Below are positions 6,428-7,224 of a DNA stretch of 7,224 nt, piece after piece. A model generated the notes under the pieces. The model was not told where the DNA came from and made no database searches. It worked only from the letters and a program-made list of their open reading frames with translations. How positions within the stretch are numbered: the stretch's first letter is position 1; each line of letters begins with the position of its first letter. The position numbers and the translations under genes are program-made. The stretch spans positions 1 to 7,224 of the forward strand of contig JADFHH010000081.1 of assembly GCA_022567275.1 (NCBI GenBank). Reading direction: 5' to 3'. Source of the stretch: Pseudomonadota bacterium (GTDB lineage Bacteria > Pseudomonadota > Alphaproteobacteria > Rhizobiales > Methyloligellaceae).

Positions 6428-7048
6428 ATGCCTATGAAGGCCTTTACCTTTTACAGCCTGGCCCGGGATCTTGAAAATACGGCACCGGGATTTGGTATAA
6501 CGATAGATTACGATATCCTGCGCAAACTCGCTATGGCCGTTGCCATTTTCATGTGGTTCACGGCACTTGCAGGTGCAGCACAAGCTGGAGGTTCTTGGAG
6601 CCAAGGCTCCGCGATGCCAACAGCGCGTTCTGAGCTTGCCGTAACCCGGCTTGGCGGACGCATTTACGTTGCCGGCGGTATTGGCCGTTGGGGCACGACG
6701 GGCGCTTTCGAGGCCTACGACCCATCGTCGAAATCGTGGGTTCGTCTGGCGCCGCTCCCGGAGCCGGCCCATCATCTCGCCGTAGCGCAACAGATTGCGC
6801 GCGAAATTCAACCGGGCGCTCGGAAACCACTCCGCGCCGGGCATGCGGTCGAAATGCCGTACGACTTCGTCGGCCGTCTGTTCGGCCTTCACGTCGCCGA
6901 ACTCCCAAATCGATTGCCAGAATTCTCGAGGCTGGTCAATCGACCATCGATAAAGCTCCGGGTACCCGGCGAAAGGACCGCGGTTATGACGGCGCTCGGC
7001 GGCGCGCATGAAGGCCGTCAGGTTCGAGCGCTCGGCATCCGCGGCTGA
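6428..7048 (+). CDS. Kelch-repeat exported protein, truncated, running into antisense sequence
   Basis: Only the front of a Kelch beta-propeller protein is present. Residues 36-53 (MAVAIFMWFTALAGAAQA) look like a signal peptide. After it comes one Kelch blade: MPTARSELAVTRLGGRIYVA (63-82), GG at 83-84, YDPSSKSWVRLAPLP (97-111), then the start of the next blade, HHLAVA (115-120). Kelch proteins need several blades to close the propeller, so the gene has lost most of itself. From about residue 120 the frame reads through the opposite strand of an acetoacetyl-CoA synthetase fragment until a stop at 7048, giving an arginine-rich tail with no propeller pattern. The 206-residue product is therefore a chimera. 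Start: 6428 has a ribosome binding site but leaves 35 residues before the signal peptide; 6533 is the alternative. Function of the intact protein is unknown. Confidence 0.6.
   Translation: MPMKAFTFYSLARDLENTAPGFGITIDYDILRKLAMAVAIFMWFTALAGAAQAGGSWSQGSAMPTARSELAVTRLGGRIYVAGGIGRWGTTGAFEAYDPSSKSWVRLAPLPEPAHHLAVAQQIAREIQPGARKPLRAGHAVEMPYDFVGRLFGLHVAELPNRLPEFSRLVNRPSIKLRVPGERTAVMTALGGAHEGRQVRALGIRG
6779..6788. other. Rearrangement junction between two truncated convergent genes
   Basis: Left of here the plus strand encodes a Kelch blade (to HHLAVA, codons through 6787). Right of here the minus strand encodes acetoacetyl-CoA synthetase (to LLRY, codon 6784-6782). Both homologies end within a few bases. 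A deletion removing the 3' parts of both genes, or an assembly join, would give this arrangement. Confidence 0.6.
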
Positions 7049-7072
7049 GGGTTTCCAGAGAAGCTCGGGCAT
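6782..7072 (-). pseudogene. Acetoacetyl-CoA synthetase (acetoacetate-CoA ligase), N-terminal fragment
   Basis: The first ~97 residues of an acyl-adenylate-forming enzyme that activates acetoacetate to acetoacetyl-CoA. Recognised by LLWKPSAADAERSNLTAFMR (4-23), the FWQSIWEF segment (51-58) and EWFPSARLNFARNLLRY (81-97), all close to the family's N-terminal domain. After Y97 the match ends abruptly. The frame continues to 6413, but that part is the antisense of the Kelch gene. The AMP-binding motifs, the catalytic lysine and more than 500 residues of a normally ~650-residue enzyme are missing, so it cannot function. The ATG at 7072 starts 9 bases after the rlmH stop on the same strand, so the two were probably co-transcribed. 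There is only a weak GAGCAAG before the start. Confidence 0.8.
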
Positions 7073-7081
7073 GGCGCTTGC

Positions 7082-7224
7082 TCAGCGTGCGTAGGGATGA
7101 TTGCCAAGGATCGCAAACGCCCGGTAGATCTGCTCGGCCAGAACGACCCGCGCCAGTTCATGGGGCAGCGTCATCCTCGAAAGCGACAGCAGACGATCGG
7201 CACCGTCGCGAAAGGAGCCGGAGA
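7082..7224 (-). CDS. rlmH: 23S rRNA (pseudouridine1915-N3)-methyltransferase, C-terminal end
   Basis: The last 47 residues of RlmH, which methylates pseudouridine 1915 in helix 69 of 23S rRNA on assembled ribosomes using S-adenosylmethionine. The diagnostic tail is visible: SLSRMTLPHELARVVLAEQI (14-33), YRA, and the near-terminal NHPYAR, equivalent to the NHPYHR ending of the family. RlmH is a SPOUT/YbeA protein of about 155 residues, so roughly two thirds lie beyond the window's right edge. The visible part is intact and the stop is where the family ends. It is normally a conserved core gene and anchors this end of the window to ordinary chromosome. Confidence 0.93.
   Translation of the reverse strand, partial: SGSFRDGADRLLSLSRMTLPHELARVVLAEQIYRAFAILGNHPYAR

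Noticed and set aside
6413..6781. Continuation of the acetoacetyl-CoA synthetase frame
   Set aside because: It is the antisense of the Kelch gene; no AMP-binding motifs appear and family similarity ends at Y97.

Overview
The window looks like an accessory, rearranged stretch of a proteobacterial chromosome, most likely an alphaproteobacterium. That reading rests on general resemblance of the rlmH, acetoacetyl-CoA synthetase and pcm products, not on a search. The left ~2.7 kb is less GC-rich by eye and holds mobile or decayed genes. The right part is GC-rich and carries ordinary chromosomal genes.

Layout: (1) 1-158, minus strand: the 5' end of an exported protein that resembles a TonB-dependent receptor with a carboxypeptidase-regulatory-like plug. 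It has a good ribosome binding site but an ACG where ATG is expected. (2) 171-482: no gene seen. (3) 483-813, minus: a frameshifted remnant of an Lrp/AsnC-family regulator that keeps only the ligand-sensing domain. (4) 1035-2081, minus: an apparently intact tyrosine recombinase with all catalytic residues. (5) 2357-2557, minus: a short remnant of an IS1380-like transposase. (6) 2818-6023, plus: two overlapping genes (ATGA overlap), an exported protein-L-isoaspartate O-methyltransferase and an 818-residue multi-membrane-span protein with an internal spermidine-synthase-like Rossmann domain. (7) 6024-6427: mostly empty, with a hairpin, a possible 35-residue membrane peptide and a perfect 15-bp palindrome. 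(8) 6428-7072: a Kelch-repeat protein gene (plus) and an acetoacetyl-CoA synthetase gene (minus), each cut off and joined tail to tail at about 6782-6788. (9) 7082-7224, minus: the 3' end of rlmH, 9 bases upstream of the acetoacetyl-CoA synthetase start.

The most interesting unit is the pcm/membrane-protein pair. The methyltransferase has a signal peptide, yet it needs S-adenosylmethionine, a cytoplasmic cofactor. Its translationally coupled partner is a membrane protein carrying a domain from a family that binds (decarboxylated) S-adenosylmethionine, but with one of the two acidic residues of the aminopropyltransferase active site replaced. A joint role in envelope protein repair or modification is a reasonable hypothesis; nothing in the sequence proves it.

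The flanking regions record repeated rearrangement: two truncated genes fused at one junction, a frameshifted regulator, an insertion sequence scrap and a lone integrase. No tRNA, rRNA, CRISPR array or clear attachment site was found.
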